Shown here in pieces: positions 27,891 to 36,043 of a stretch of DNA of 64,000 nt (its first letter is position 1; every line of letters begins with the position of its first letter). The notes below the pieces were generated by a model that had not been told where the DNA came from, made no database searches, and worked only from the letters and a program-made list of their open reading frames with translations. The DNA is from JBKHYJ01 sp046565505 (GTDB lineage Bacteria; Acidobacteriota; Blastocatellia; UBA7656). A program made the position numbers and the translations under genes. Location: the NCBI GenBank assembly GCA_046565505.1, contig JBKHYJ010000034.1, positions 1-64,000 on the forward strand. The letters run 5' to 3'.

Positions 27891-30800
27891 TTACCTGAAC
27901 ATGCCTAGGAACGTGGAAGTGACCGCGGCCGCCTTGCGCTTCGCCCATGCGAATGGCCACCGCGCCGCGCGGCCCAGGCTGCTCCACCTGGGCGAAGTCG
28001 CCGCGTCGTCGAACAGCGAGTAAGCGACGGGGGTCACCAGCAGCGTCAGCAGCAGGCACAGCGATTGGCCGCCGATGATCATGATGGCGACCGACCGCCT
28101 CGACCCCGACCCCGCGCCCGAGCCGAACGCCATCGGGACCATCCCCGCCACCAGCGCGAAGGTCGTCATCAGAATCGGGCGCATGCGGTCGCGGCACGCC
28201 TTTATGATCGCCTCGTACCGCGGCATCCCATGCCTGCGCCTCAAGTTGTTCGTGTGGTCGATTTGAAGGATCGAATTCTTCTTAACGATGCCGAACAGCA
28301 TCAGCACGCCTATGGACGAGTAGATGATAGAAAAGTTCTGCCCCGTCGCGAGCAGCGATATGATCGCGAATGGGACCGAGAGCGGCAGGCTGAGCAGGAT
28401 CGTCACGGGGTGGACGAAACTCTCGAACTGCGCGGCCAAAATCATGTACATCATGGTCAGCGACAGGAGGAAGGCGGCGAAAAAAGCCCCCATCGCCCGG
28501 CCCATCTCGCGCGAGCGGCCGCTGTAGCTCGCGTCGTACCCGTGGTCCATCTGGATCGATGGGAGCTTCGCGTTCAGCGCGTTGATGATTTCAGAGGCGG
28601 CGTGCCCGCGCGCCACGTTGGAAGTGATGATGGCCTGCCGCTGGCGGTTGTAGCGGTCGATCTGGGCCGGCCCGGTGCCCTCGTCGATTGACACGACGTT
28701 GTCCAGCCGCATGTTGCCCGCCTTCGTCGATGGCACGTAGAGCTTGGCTATGGACTCCGCGCTGTCGCGGTAGCTCTTATCAACCCTGAGCCGCACGTCG
28801 TACCTATCGTCGCCCGACCTGTAAGACGAGATGACCTGCCCGCCCACCATCGTTCGGAGCGCGTTCGCAATCGAGCCGACGGAGACGCCCAGGTCCGACG
28901 CCTTGTCGCGGTTTATGTTCACGCGCACTTCGGGCTTGCCCTCTTCGAGCGACGTGTCCACGTCAACCGCGCCCGGCGTGTCGCGCAGAATCTCCGTGAC
29001 GCGCGAGGAGTACTCTTTGAGCTTGGCGATCTCCGGCCCGCGTATGACGAACACCACGTCCGCGTTCGCGTTGCCGCCGCCAGAGATGGCCGCCGGCGGC
29101 ATCACGGCCGGGTGATAAGTCTTGTACTGCCCCTGCGCGGAAAACCAGTTGCGCGCGAGCTGTATCAGTTGCTGCTGCGACAGCTCGCGCCTGTTCATGG
29201 GGATGAACTCAAAGAAGATGGAGGCGCGGTTGACTCGCTGCTGCTGGTCGCCGCCGACGGTCGTCAAGACGTGATCTATGACGCCCTGCGGCAGGTCGCC
29301 GCGCATCTTTTCCGTGATCTCGCTCATGACGCTGTCCGTGGCTTCCATCGAGGTGCCCTCGGGCAGGCGCAGCGTGACTTCCATCTGCGACTGGTCGTCC
29401 TGCGGCAGGAAGTCGATGCCGATCATCTTAAAGAGCCAGCCCGTAGACAGCGTGACGATCAGCGCCACCAGCATGACGGTCTTGCGGTGCGCCATCGACC
29501 ACTTCAACATCGCCGTGTAAGGGCCATCGATGTAGCGATACAGCCGCGATTCTTTCGAGCCGTGGCCCGACGCCTTCCTCCTCACGAAGCGCGAGGCCAG
29601 CATCGGCGTGAGCGTGAAGCTGACGAACAGCGAGACCAGTATGGCGAACGCGCACGTCCATCCGAAGCCGCTCATGAAGCGGCCCACTATGCCCGTCATG
29701 AAGGCCAGCGGCAGGAATATGATCACGAGCGAAAAAGTCGTCGCCATCACGGCCAGCCCCACGTCGCGCGTGCCGGCGATGGCCGCCTCGAGCGGCGCCA
29801 TGCCCTCCTCCTCGATGAAGTGAAATATGTTCTCCAGGACCACTATCGCGTCGTCGATCACGATGCCTACGCACAGCACGAGCGCGAGCATGGTGATGTT
29901 GTTCAGCGTCAGGTTCAGATACCACATCAGCGCGTAGGTGGCGACGATGGATGTCGGGATCGCTATGCTCGAAATCAGCGTCGAGCGGAAGTCCCGGATG
30001 AAGACCAGCACGACCAGCGCCGCGAAAATCGCGCCCAGGATCAGGTGCTCCTGTATGGCCTCGAACGAGCCTTTGATGAAGGTCGATTGGTCGCGGAGCA
30101 CCTGCACGCGGAAGTCAGGCGGGAGCGACCTCTGAATCTCTTTGAGCCGCCCCTTGACCGAATCGACCGTCTCTACGGTGTTGGTCCCCGACTGCTTGCG
30201 CACCTCCATGACGACGGCCTGCTCGCCGTCGAGCCGCGCGATGGTCCGCGGCTCCTGAACGCCATCCTCCGTATACCCTACGTCGCGCACGCGCACGGGC
30301 GCAGAGCCTATGTTCGCGATGATGATGTCGTTGAAGTCTTCGACGCGCTCCACGCGGCCCAGCGTGCGCAGCGTGAGCTCCTTCGCGCCCTGGTCTATGC
30401 GGCCGCCGGGCGTCTCCACGTTTTGCGAGGCGAGCCCCTGCCGGACCTGGTCCACGGTCAGGTTGTAAGCGCGCAGCTTGTCGGGGTCGAGGTAAATCTG
30501 AATCTCCCGCTGTCGGTCGCCGATCCACCGCACCTGCCCCACTCCCGACATCGACTCGATGACCTGCTTTATGCGCTTGTCGGCGATTTCGGTCGTCTCG
30601 CGCAGGCTCCGTTTGGCCGACACGGCGATAGACATCACGGGCGAAGCGTCAACGTCGAGCTTTTCAATGACCGGAGGGTCCGCGTCGTCGGGCAGGTCTT
30701 TCAACACGCGGTTCACGCGGTCGCGCACGTCCGAGGCCGCGTTGTCGGCGGGGCGTTCGAGCACGAACGTGACGAAGACCTGTGACACCCCCTCGGCGGA

Positions 30801-31052
30801 TACCGAGCGCAGCTCGTCGATGCCTTCGATCGTGTTGACGGCCTCTTCGATCCGCTTCGTGATCTGCGTCTCGATCTCTTCGGGCGACGCGCCTTGCAGG
30901 GTCGTCGTGATCGTGACCGTGGGGAATTCGACCTTGGGGAAGAGGTCGACCCCGAGCTTCGTGTACGCGAACCCGCCTATGACGATGAGCGCGACCCCTA
31001 TCATCGTCGCGAACACAGGGCGCTTGATACATATTTCGGCAAGCTTTTGCAT
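27891..31052 (-). CDS. RND efflux pump inner-membrane transporter (HAE1/AcrB type)
   Basis: 1053 residues, full length. It starts with the family N terminus (AEICIKRPVFATMIGVALIVIGG), has twelve membrane helices, two large periplasmic loops, and the helix-4 proton-relay region VLCVGIVIDDAIVVLENI with its paired aspartates. Proton-driven export of hydrophobic drugs, dyes or lipids through the periplasmic adaptor and TolC is the family role. ATG 31052 has a GAGGTGAT ribosome site. It is second to last in the operon and 81 bp downstream of the adaptor gene. Confidence 0.96.
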   Translation of the reverse strand: MQKLAEICIKRPVFATMIGVALIVIGGFAYTKLGVDLFPKVEFPTVTITTTLQGASPEEIETQITKRIEEAVNTIEGIDELRSVSAEGVSQVFVTFVLERPADNAASDVRDRVNRVLKDLPDDADPPVIEKLDVDASPVMSIAVSAKRSLRETTEIADKRIKQVIESMSGVGQVRWIGDRQREIQIYLDPDKLRAYNLTVDQVRQGLASQNVETPGGRIDQGAKELTLRTLGRVERVEDFNDIIIANIGSAPVRVRDVGYTEDGVQEPRTIARLDGEQAVVMEVRKQSGTNTVETVDSVKGRLKEIQRSLPPDFRVQVLRDQSTFIKGSFEAIQEHLILGAIFAALVVLVFIRDFRSTLISSIAIPTSIVATYALMWYLNLTLNNITMLALVLCVGIVIDDAIVVLENIFHFIEEEGMAPLEAAIAGTRDVGLAVMATTFSLVIIFLPLAFMTGIVGRFMSGFGWTCAFAILVSLFVSFTLTPMLASRFVRRKASGHGSKESRLYRYIDGPYTAMLKWSMAHRKTVMLVALIVTLSTGWLFKMIGIDFLPQDDQSQMEVTLRLPEGTSMEATDSVMSEITEKMRGDLPQGVIDHVLTTVGGDQQQRVNRASIFFEFIPMNRRELSQQQLIQLARNWFSAQGQYKTYHPAVMPPAAISGGGNANADVVFVIRGPEIAKLKEYSSRVTEILRDTPGAVDVDTSLEEGKPEVRVNINRDKASDLGVSVGSIANALRTMVGGQVISSYRSGDDRYDVRLRVDKSYRDSAESIAKLYVPSTKAGNMRLDNVVSIDEGTGPAQIDRYNRQRQAIITSNVARGHAASEIINALNAKLPSIQMDHGYDASYSGRSREMGRAMGAFFAAFLLSLTMMYMILAAQFESFVHPVTILLSLPLSVPFAIISLLATGQNFSIIYSSIGVLMLFGIVKKNSILQIDHTNNLRRRHGMPRYEAIIKACRDRMRPILMTTFALVAGMVPMAFGSGAGSGSRRSVAIMIIGGQSLCLLLTLLVTPVAYSLFDDAATSPRWSSLGRAARWPFAWAKRKAAAVTSTFLGMFR

Positions 31053-31133
31053 ATCACCTCGGTAGTACGTGCCGGCCGGCCGCGTTCGCCGGCCAGAGTC
31101 TCGGGCCGGCCGCCGCGCCCGTCGGGCGCCGGC

Positions 31134-32351
31134 TCATGACGCGGACACCGTCATGCCGTCGTGTAGCTTTTCAGTGTTGCTCGTTATCACCTTGTCGCCG
31201 AGCTTGATGCCCTCGATCACCTCGACCAGCGAGCCGTCCCGCGCGCCGAGCTTCACCATGCGTTCGGCCGCGTGATCGCCCTCCACCACGAAGACCTTGT
31301 TGACGCCCGCGAGCGACACCACTGCCTTTTCCGGGACCATCAGCGCGACGCCCCTGGACTCCGAGACCACCTGCGCGCGCGCGAACATGCCCGGCCTCAG
31401 CAGCCCCGCCTCATTCATCACCTCCGCCTCCGCCATAAGCGAGCGATTCTTCTCATCGACGGACGGGTTGATGCGGTGTATCACGCCCTTGAATTCCCGG
31501 TCGGCGAAGCTGTCCACCTTGAGCGTCACAGCCTGGCCCCGCCCGACGCTGGCGGCGAAGATTTCGGGGACTTCGAGCTTCAGCCGCAGCGGGTTGATCT
31601 GGACGATGGTGACGATGGGCTTGCCGGGTTGGAGGTACTCGCCCCGCGAGGCGAGCTTCTCTTTCACCACGCCGCCGATGGGAGAGACAATCGCCGTGTC
31701 CGTCAACAGCTTCCTGGCGAGGGCGAGGGCCGCGCGCTTCTCTTCGACTTGCGCTTCGAGGTTGCGGACGTTTTCTAGCGCGGCCTGGTATCGCGCCTCC
31801 GCCTGCTCGAACGTCTTCTGGTACACGTCCTGCTGCTGCTTTGATATGTCGCCATTCTCGGCCAGGTTTTTCGCGGCGTTCAGGTCATACCGGGCGCGGT
31901 CCAGGGCGGCCTTCGCCTGGCGCACGTCCGTCTGCTTTTGGAGGTCTAGCTTCGCGCCGCCCTGCACCCCCAGCCGCGCCTCCGCCTGCCGGACGTTCGC
32001 CTCGGCCTCCTGGACTTTCAACTTAAGCTCGCGCTGGTCGATGCGCCCTATCACCTGCCCGCGCCTGACGGGCGTGCCGATGTCCACGCCTATGTCTTCG
32101 AGGTTGCCGGACGTCTGGCTGGAGACCGTCACCTCGTCCTCGGCCTCAAGCGACCCGACCACCTCGATCCCGCGGCGCGCGTTGCGCTCGACGACGGGCG
32201 CGGTCGCGACCTCGACCTGCTCGGGGGCGCGGTTCGCGTTGGCGTCGGCCCTGGCGTTCGCCTCGTTCTTCTTGCCGCCGCAAGCCATCGCGGAGAGCAG
32301 CGAGAGGGCCGTCAGAGCGGCTAATAGTTTTTTTGCACCGGCCATGTCCAT
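31134..32351 (-). CDS. RND periplasmic adaptor (membrane fusion protein)
   Basis: 405 residues from ATG 32351, with AAGGTG upstream. The N terminus is a lipoprotein-type signal ending at a cysteine (LLSAMACGGKK), so the protein is probably lipid-anchored in the inner membrane. A lipoyl/barrel-sandwich domain (VVGSLEAEDEVTVSSQTSG), a long coiled-coil hairpin (about 110-220) and beta-barrel domains follow. It bridges the RND pump to TolC. It is encoded directly after the tetR gene on the same strand. Confidence 0.93.
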   Translation of the reverse strand: MDMAGAKKLLAALTALSLLSAMACGGKKNEANARADANANRAPEQVEVATAPVVERNARRGIEVVGSLEAEDEVTVSSQTSGNLEDIGVDIGTPVRRGQVIGRIDQRELKLKVQEAEANVRQAEARLGVQGGAKLDLQKQTDVRQAKAALDRARYDLNAAKNLAENGDISKQQQDVYQKTFEQAEARYQAALENVRNLEAQVEEKRAALALARKLLTDTAIVSPIGGVVKEKLASRGEYLQPGKPIVTIVQINPLRLKLEVPEIFAASVGRGQAVTLKVDSFADREFKGVIHRINPSVDEKNRSLMAEAEVMNEAGLLRPGMFARAQVVSESRGVALMVPEKAVVSLAGVNKVFVVEGDHAAERMVKLGARDGSLVEVIEGIKLGDKVITSNTEKLHDGMTVSAS

Positions 32352-32416
32352 CGTCTTAATCACCTTGTCATGCCCCGCGCGAGCCGCACGGTCCGCCGCG
32401 CGGCCGCCCGGGGGAA

Positions 32417-33082
32417 TCAAGCCCCGTTGTTTCGTGAGCCGCCGTTCCCTAATTTGTGTATGCCGTTCAGGAATATCTCCACGAAGCCGTCGGCGATTTG
32501 GCGGTTAGATAATTTCAGGTCGTCGCCTTGAAAGACGTTTCGTACCTGCGCGTGGTGCAGCACCATGCCGACGAAGGCGCGCGCCGCCACGGCCGGGTCC
32601 ACGCGCCGGAACGCCTTATCAGAGATCCGCTGCTTGATGTAGCGGCGAAGGTTGTTTTTGATTTCCAGGGCGCTGGAGTGAAAGAATATCTCCGAGAGGT
32701 CATGGCGTTCGAGGGCGCTGAACAGCAGCAGCCTCATGAACGTGTTGTCTTTAGAATGAAACTCAAGCATCTCGAAGGCGAGCGTGCCGAAATAAGCGCG
32801 GTCGTCCTTGCGGCCCTCCGCCTCGTCGAGCTGCGCCCGCACGCGCTCGGAAACCTGGCGCACCTTGTCGTCGAGTATGGCCGCGTAGAGCTCGCGCTTG
32901 GTGGCGAAGTGGCGGAATATCATGGCCTCGCTCACGCCCGCGCCCTCGGCTATCTCCTTCGTCGTCGTCCCGCTGAACCCCTTACGCGAAAAGAGCTTCG
33001 CCGCCACCGATACGATCTGCCGACGCCTGTCCTCGCCCGTCATCCTGCAAGCGGGCGCCCTGTCCCCCACCGCCGTCATCAT
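32417..33082 (-). CDS. TetR-family repressor of the efflux operon
   Basis: 221 residues. The ATG at 33082 has a GGAGG ribosome site seven bases upstream, so the longer open frame to 33187 is not used. The N-terminal helix-turn-helix domain is clear (KLFSRKGFSGTTTKEIAEGAGVSEAMIFRHFATKRELY); the C-terminal helical domain should bind a ligand and dimerise. As first gene of an efflux operon, with a near-palindrome over its own promoter, it most likely represses the whole tetR-MFP-RND-tolC unit until a pump substrate binds. Confidence 0.94.
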   Translation of the reverse strand: MMTAVGDRAPACRMTGEDRRRQIVSVAAKLFSRKGFSGTTTKEIAEGAGVSEAMIFRHFATKRELYAAILDDKVRQVSERVRAQLDEAEGRKDDRAYFGTLAFEMLEFHSKDNTFMRLLLFSALERHDLSEIFFHSSALEIKNNLRRYIKQRISDKAFRRVDPAVAARAFVGMVLHHAQVRNVFQGDDLKLSNRQIADGFVEIFLNGIHKLGNGGSRNNGA

Positions 33083-33101
33083 AAGCGACCTCCGAAGCGG
33101 A

Positions 33102-33125
33102 AAGTAAGTGAGCGCTAACATACTT
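33102..33125. promoter_or_regulatory. Near-perfect 24-bp palindrome, likely TetR operator
   Basis: Outer arms AAGTA and TACTT and centre AGCGCT are symmetric; 20 of 24 positions equal their own reverse complement. It covers the -10 element and start point of the promoter at 33117-33145 and lies 20 bp before the TetR start codon, the classical position for auto-repression. Confidence 0.8.
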
Positions 33126-33145
33126 AGCAAATCCGGGCCTGTCAA
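33117..33145 (-). promoter_or_regulatory. Promoter of the tetR-MFP-RND-tolC operon
   Basis: On the minus strand TTGACA (33145-33140) and TATGTT (33122-33117) are separated by 17 bp. The -10 lies inside the 24-bp palindrome. Confidence 0.75.
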
Positions 33146-33214
33146 GCCGCCGGGCGCTTTTAAGATGGCGTGCCCGCTTCCCGGCACGGACGGGGCGGCG
33201 AAAGTGGCTTCGCG

Positions 33215-33244
33215 TTGACACGGGATTAATCAATCCCTTAGCAT
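33215..33244 (+). promoter_or_regulatory. Promoter of the cstA operon with an inverted repeat in its spacer
   Basis: TTGACA (33215-33220) and TAGCAT (33239-33244) are separated by 18 bp. The spacer holds a perfect inverted repeat, GGGATT (33222-33227) and AATCCC (33232-33237) around AATC, a plausible repressor site. It lies 60 bp ahead of the 86-residue gene. Confidence 0.65.
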
Positions 33245-33303
33245 CAAGGCGGGCGTTACGATCACTTTTTCCTATCCTAATAAACCAAGGCCAGGAGTGT
33301 CAC

Positions 33304-33564
33304 GTGAACGATCATATCAAGGGGTTGCTCAGAGAGCTCGGCGACGCCATAAACGAAGCGGTGACCGGCTGCCCGCGCGTCGAATTTATAATGCAGGCGA
33401 TCAGGGACGACGGGTACGAAGCGTACCTTACGCTCGAAGCGAGCATCGCCGTGGAGGACAAACGCCCGGCCGGCGAAGAGATTTCCGAAGGCGGCCGGCT
33501 GCCCAAAGAGTGGTTCAACGACGACGACCGTAAATTCTTGAAGCGGCTTAGGATTGAATCCTGA
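33304..33564 (+). CDS. Small protein encoded ahead of cstA
   Basis: 86 residues from GTG 33304 with GGAG ten bases upstream. It is acidic, without membrane segment or signal, and reads as a short helix (DHIKGLLRELGDAINEAV), a beta-like middle and a charged C terminus (WFNDDDRKFLKRLRIES). I do not recognise a family. It ends 11 bp before cstA and shares its promoter, so it may act with the transporter or simply be co-expressed. Confidence 0.75.
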   Translation: MNDHIKGLLRELGDAINEAVTGCPRVEFIMQAIRDDGYEAYLTLEASIAVEDKRPAGEEISEGGRLPKEWFNDDDRKFLKRLRIES

Positions 33565-33575
33565 AGGAGGCAACG

Positions 33576-35429
33576 ATGAGCGCACTCCCCATCATGATAG
33601 GCGTGCTTTGCGTGCTGGCCATCGCCTACCGCTACTACAGCGCGTTCATAGCGGCGAGGGTGATGGCGCTCGACGATTCGCGCCAGACGCCGGCCCACAC
33701 GATGTACGACGGGCAGAACTACTACCCGACTAACAGGTGGGTCCTGTTCGGCCACCACTTCGCCGCGATCTCCGGGGCGGGCCCGCTCGTGGGCCCCGTG
33801 CTGGCGGCGCAGTTCGGCTTCCTGCCCGGCCTGTTATGGTTAGTGATCGGCGTGTGCCTGGGCGGGGCGGTCCATGATTTCATCATACTCGCGGCCTCCG
33901 TGCGCAGGCGCGGGAAGTCTCTGGCGGAGATCGCGCGGACGGAGATAAGCCCGCTTTCCGGGTTCATCACCGGCGTAGCGATTCTTTTCATCGTCATCAT
34001 AGCCCTCGCGGGCCTCGGCCTGGTCGTGGTCAAGGCGCTCGGCGAAAGCCCCTGGGGGACGTTCACGGTCGGGTTCACCATACCGCTCGCGCTTTTCATG
34101 GGCCTATACATGTACGTCTTCCGCAAGGGCAGAATCGCCGAAGCTACGACCGTCGGCGTGATCGGGCTGTTCATAGCCGTGGTGCTTGGGGGCCGCATCG
34201 CCGACTCGTCGCTCGCGCCCGCCTTCACGCTCTCGGAGAGCACGATCACATACCTCATGGCCGCCTACGGGTTCATCGCCTCCGTCCTGCCCGTGTGGAT
34301 GCTGCTCTGCCCGCGCGACTACCTCAGCTCTTTTATGAAGATCGGCACGGTGGCGTTCTTAATCGTCGGCGTTTTGTTCGTCGCGCCGCGGCTCCACATG
34401 CCCGCCACGACCCCGTTCGCCGCCGGCGGCGGGCCAATCATCCCGGGAAAGCTCTTCCCCTTCGTCTTCATAACGATCGCCTGCGGGGCCATATCGGGCT
34501 TCCACTCGCTGATCAGCTCGGGCACAACGCCGAAGATGATCGGCAAGGAGAGCGACGCCCGCATGATCGGCTACGGCAGCATGCTGATGGAGGGGCTGGT
34601 CGGCGTAGTCGCGCTCATAGCCGCGACGTCGCTGCTGCCCGGCGACTACTTCTCCATCAACGTGGACCGCGCGCGTACGGATTACCCGGCGTTCGTCGAG
34701 ACGCACAGCACGGCCGAATTCGACCTGCACGAACAGAAGCTCGAAGAGTTGACCGCGGAGACGGGCGAGAAGAACCTGCGCGGCCGCACGGGCGGGGCGG
34801 TGACGCTCGCCGTCGGGATCGCGCAAATCTTCTCGGGGCTGCCCGGGATGCGCGGGCTGATGAAGTACTGGTATCACTTCGCCATAATGTTTGAAGCGCT
34901 CTTCATCCTGACCACCATCGACACGGGCACGCGCGTCGCACGTTTCATGCTCGGGGAGTTTTTAGGCAGGTTCTATAAGCCGTTAGAACGCCCCGACTGG
35001 ATGCCCGGCGCGGTCGTCACGACCGCCTTGATCGTCGTCGGGTGGGCCTACTTCATACGCACGGGGTCGATCTCTACGATATGGCCTATGTTCGGCATCG
35101 CCAACCAACTGCTGGCGGCCATAGCCCTGTGCGTGGGGACGACGGTCGTCATGAATTCAGGCAGGGCGAAATACGCATGGGTGACCATCACGCCGCTCGC
35201 CTTCGTGGCGACGACGACGCTGACGGCCGGGTGGCGGTCGATTTTCGACAACTTCTGGAAGGAGACCTCGAGGCCGGAGACGGCGCTCCGCGGCTACTTG
35301 AATTCGGGCCTTACCGCGGTGATGATGATCTGCGTAGTGATCGTGCTGGTCGATTCCGTAATCCGCTGGCGACGCGCCATGCTCCGCCCCGGCGCTATGT
35401 CTCAGCCGGTCGCGCAGGCCGGCGATTGA
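33576..35429 (+). CDS. cstA: Carbon starvation protein A (pyruvate/peptide transporter)
   Basis: 617 residues with about sixteen membrane helices. Family landmarks are LFGHHFAAISGAGPLVGPVLAAQ, FHSLISSGTTPKMI and FGIANQLLAAIAL. CstA and its relative BtsT import pyruvate or peptides across the inner membrane, typically when preferred carbon is short. An AAGGAGG site lies five bases before ATG 33576. Its 3' end overlaps the convergent kinase gene by 35 bp. Confidence 0.95.
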   Translation: MSALPIMIGVLCVLAIAYRYYSAFIAARVMALDDSRQTPAHTMYDGQNYYPTNRWVLFGHHFAAISGAGPLVGPVLAAQFGFLPGLLWLVIGVCLGGAVHDFIILAASVRRRGKSLAEIARTEISPLSGFITGVAILFIVIIALAGLGLVVVKALGESPWGTFTVGFTIPLALFMGLYMYVFRKGRIAEATTVGVIGLFIAVVLGGRIADSSLAPAFTLSESTITYLMAAYGFIASVLPVWMLLCPRDYLSSFMKIGTVAFLIVGVLFVAPRLHMPATTPFAAGGGPIIPGKLFPFVFITIACGAISGFHSLISSGTTPKMIGKESDARMIGYGSMLMEGLVGVVALIAATSLLPGDYFSINVDRARTDYPAFVETHSTAEFDLHEQKLEELTAETGEKNLRGRTGGAVTLAVGIAQIFSGLPGMRGLMKYWYHFAIMFEALFILTTIDTGTRVARFMLGEFLGRFYKPLERPDWMPGAVVTTALIVVGWAYFIRTGSISTIWPMFGIANQLLAAIALCVGTTVVMNSGRAKYAWVTITPLAFVATTTLTAGWRSIFDNFWKETSRPETALRGYLNSGLTAVMMICVVIVLVDSVIRWRRAMLRPGAMSQPVAQAGD

Positions 35430-35940
35430 CCGTAGGCCCGACGCTCACCGCGACCTCCGATTGGGCCATCTCGTCCAGCACGTGAACGTAGTTGTACCCC
35501 TCCCTGTCTATCGTCCCCAGCGTCCTCGTGAGCAAATCATACTGCGCCCTCAAGGCTTCTTCCGGGACCACGCGGTCCCTCGCGCTGTTGCGCGCCAGGC
35601 ACAATTCGAGCGGCACGTTGAATACGATGGCCGCCCTGTTGAACCTGTACCAGCGCGCTACCCTGGTCATAGCCGCCCGGTCTTCGCGCCTCAGGTTGGT
35701 CGCGTCGGCTACGGTCAGACGGCCCAGGTATAAACGTTTTTCAATTATGAAATGCATCAGGTCGAAAGCGTGGCCCGACACGCGCTGGTCTGTCGGGTCG
35801 TCGGAGACGAGCGCGCGGCAGTTGTCGGAAGAGACCACCTGCGTCGGCAGAAAATGCTTCGCGGCGAAAGTTGACTTGCCGCACCCCGCGGGGCCGCAAA
35901 GCACGACGAGCGTATTACGTGGGATGATGATCGTCTCCAA
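35395..35940 (-). CDS. Stand-alone Pnkp-type polynucleotide kinase domain
   Basis: 181 residues. The P-loop is GPAGCGKSTF; SSDNCRALVSDD, SGHAFDLMHFIIEKRL and TVADATN follow in the same order as in the kinase domain of bacterial Pnkp (for example that of Clostridium thermocellum, from memory). That domain phosphorylates 5'-OH RNA or DNA ends. Here the phosphatase and ligase-like domains of Pnkp and the partner Hen1 are missing. A zeta-toxin-like or other AAA_33 kinase is the alternative. ATG 35940 is the first methionine; the gene overlaps the cstA end. Confidence 0.8.
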   Translation of the reverse strand: METIIIPRNTLVVLCGPAGCGKSTFAAKHFLPTQVVSSDNCRALVSDDPTDQRVSGHAFDLMHFIIEKRLYLGRLTVADATNLRREDRAAMTRVARWYRFNRAAIVFNVPLELCLARNSARDRVVPEEALRAQYDLLTRTLGTIDREGYNYVHVLDEMAQSEVAVSVGPTVNRRPARPAET

Positions 35941-36043
35941 AAGATTATTACAACCTACGACGATTTGAACGGGTTAATGAACGACAAAGAGTCTACGCGG
36001 GCATAGCCGCCGAAACCTTCCGAGCTGCCGGCAGACCAGCCGA

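Noticed and set aside
29112..30785. 557-codon open frame antisense to the RND transporter gene
   Set aside because: Arg/His/Asp-rich translation with no recognisable domain. It is the mirror of a well-defined RND protein in high-GC DNA, where antisense frames stay open by codon bias.
35395..35940. Part of a Hen1-Pnkp RNA-repair operon
   Set aside because: No methyltransferase, phosphatase or ligase gene adjoins it; neighbours are cstA and a Nudix-MBL protein.
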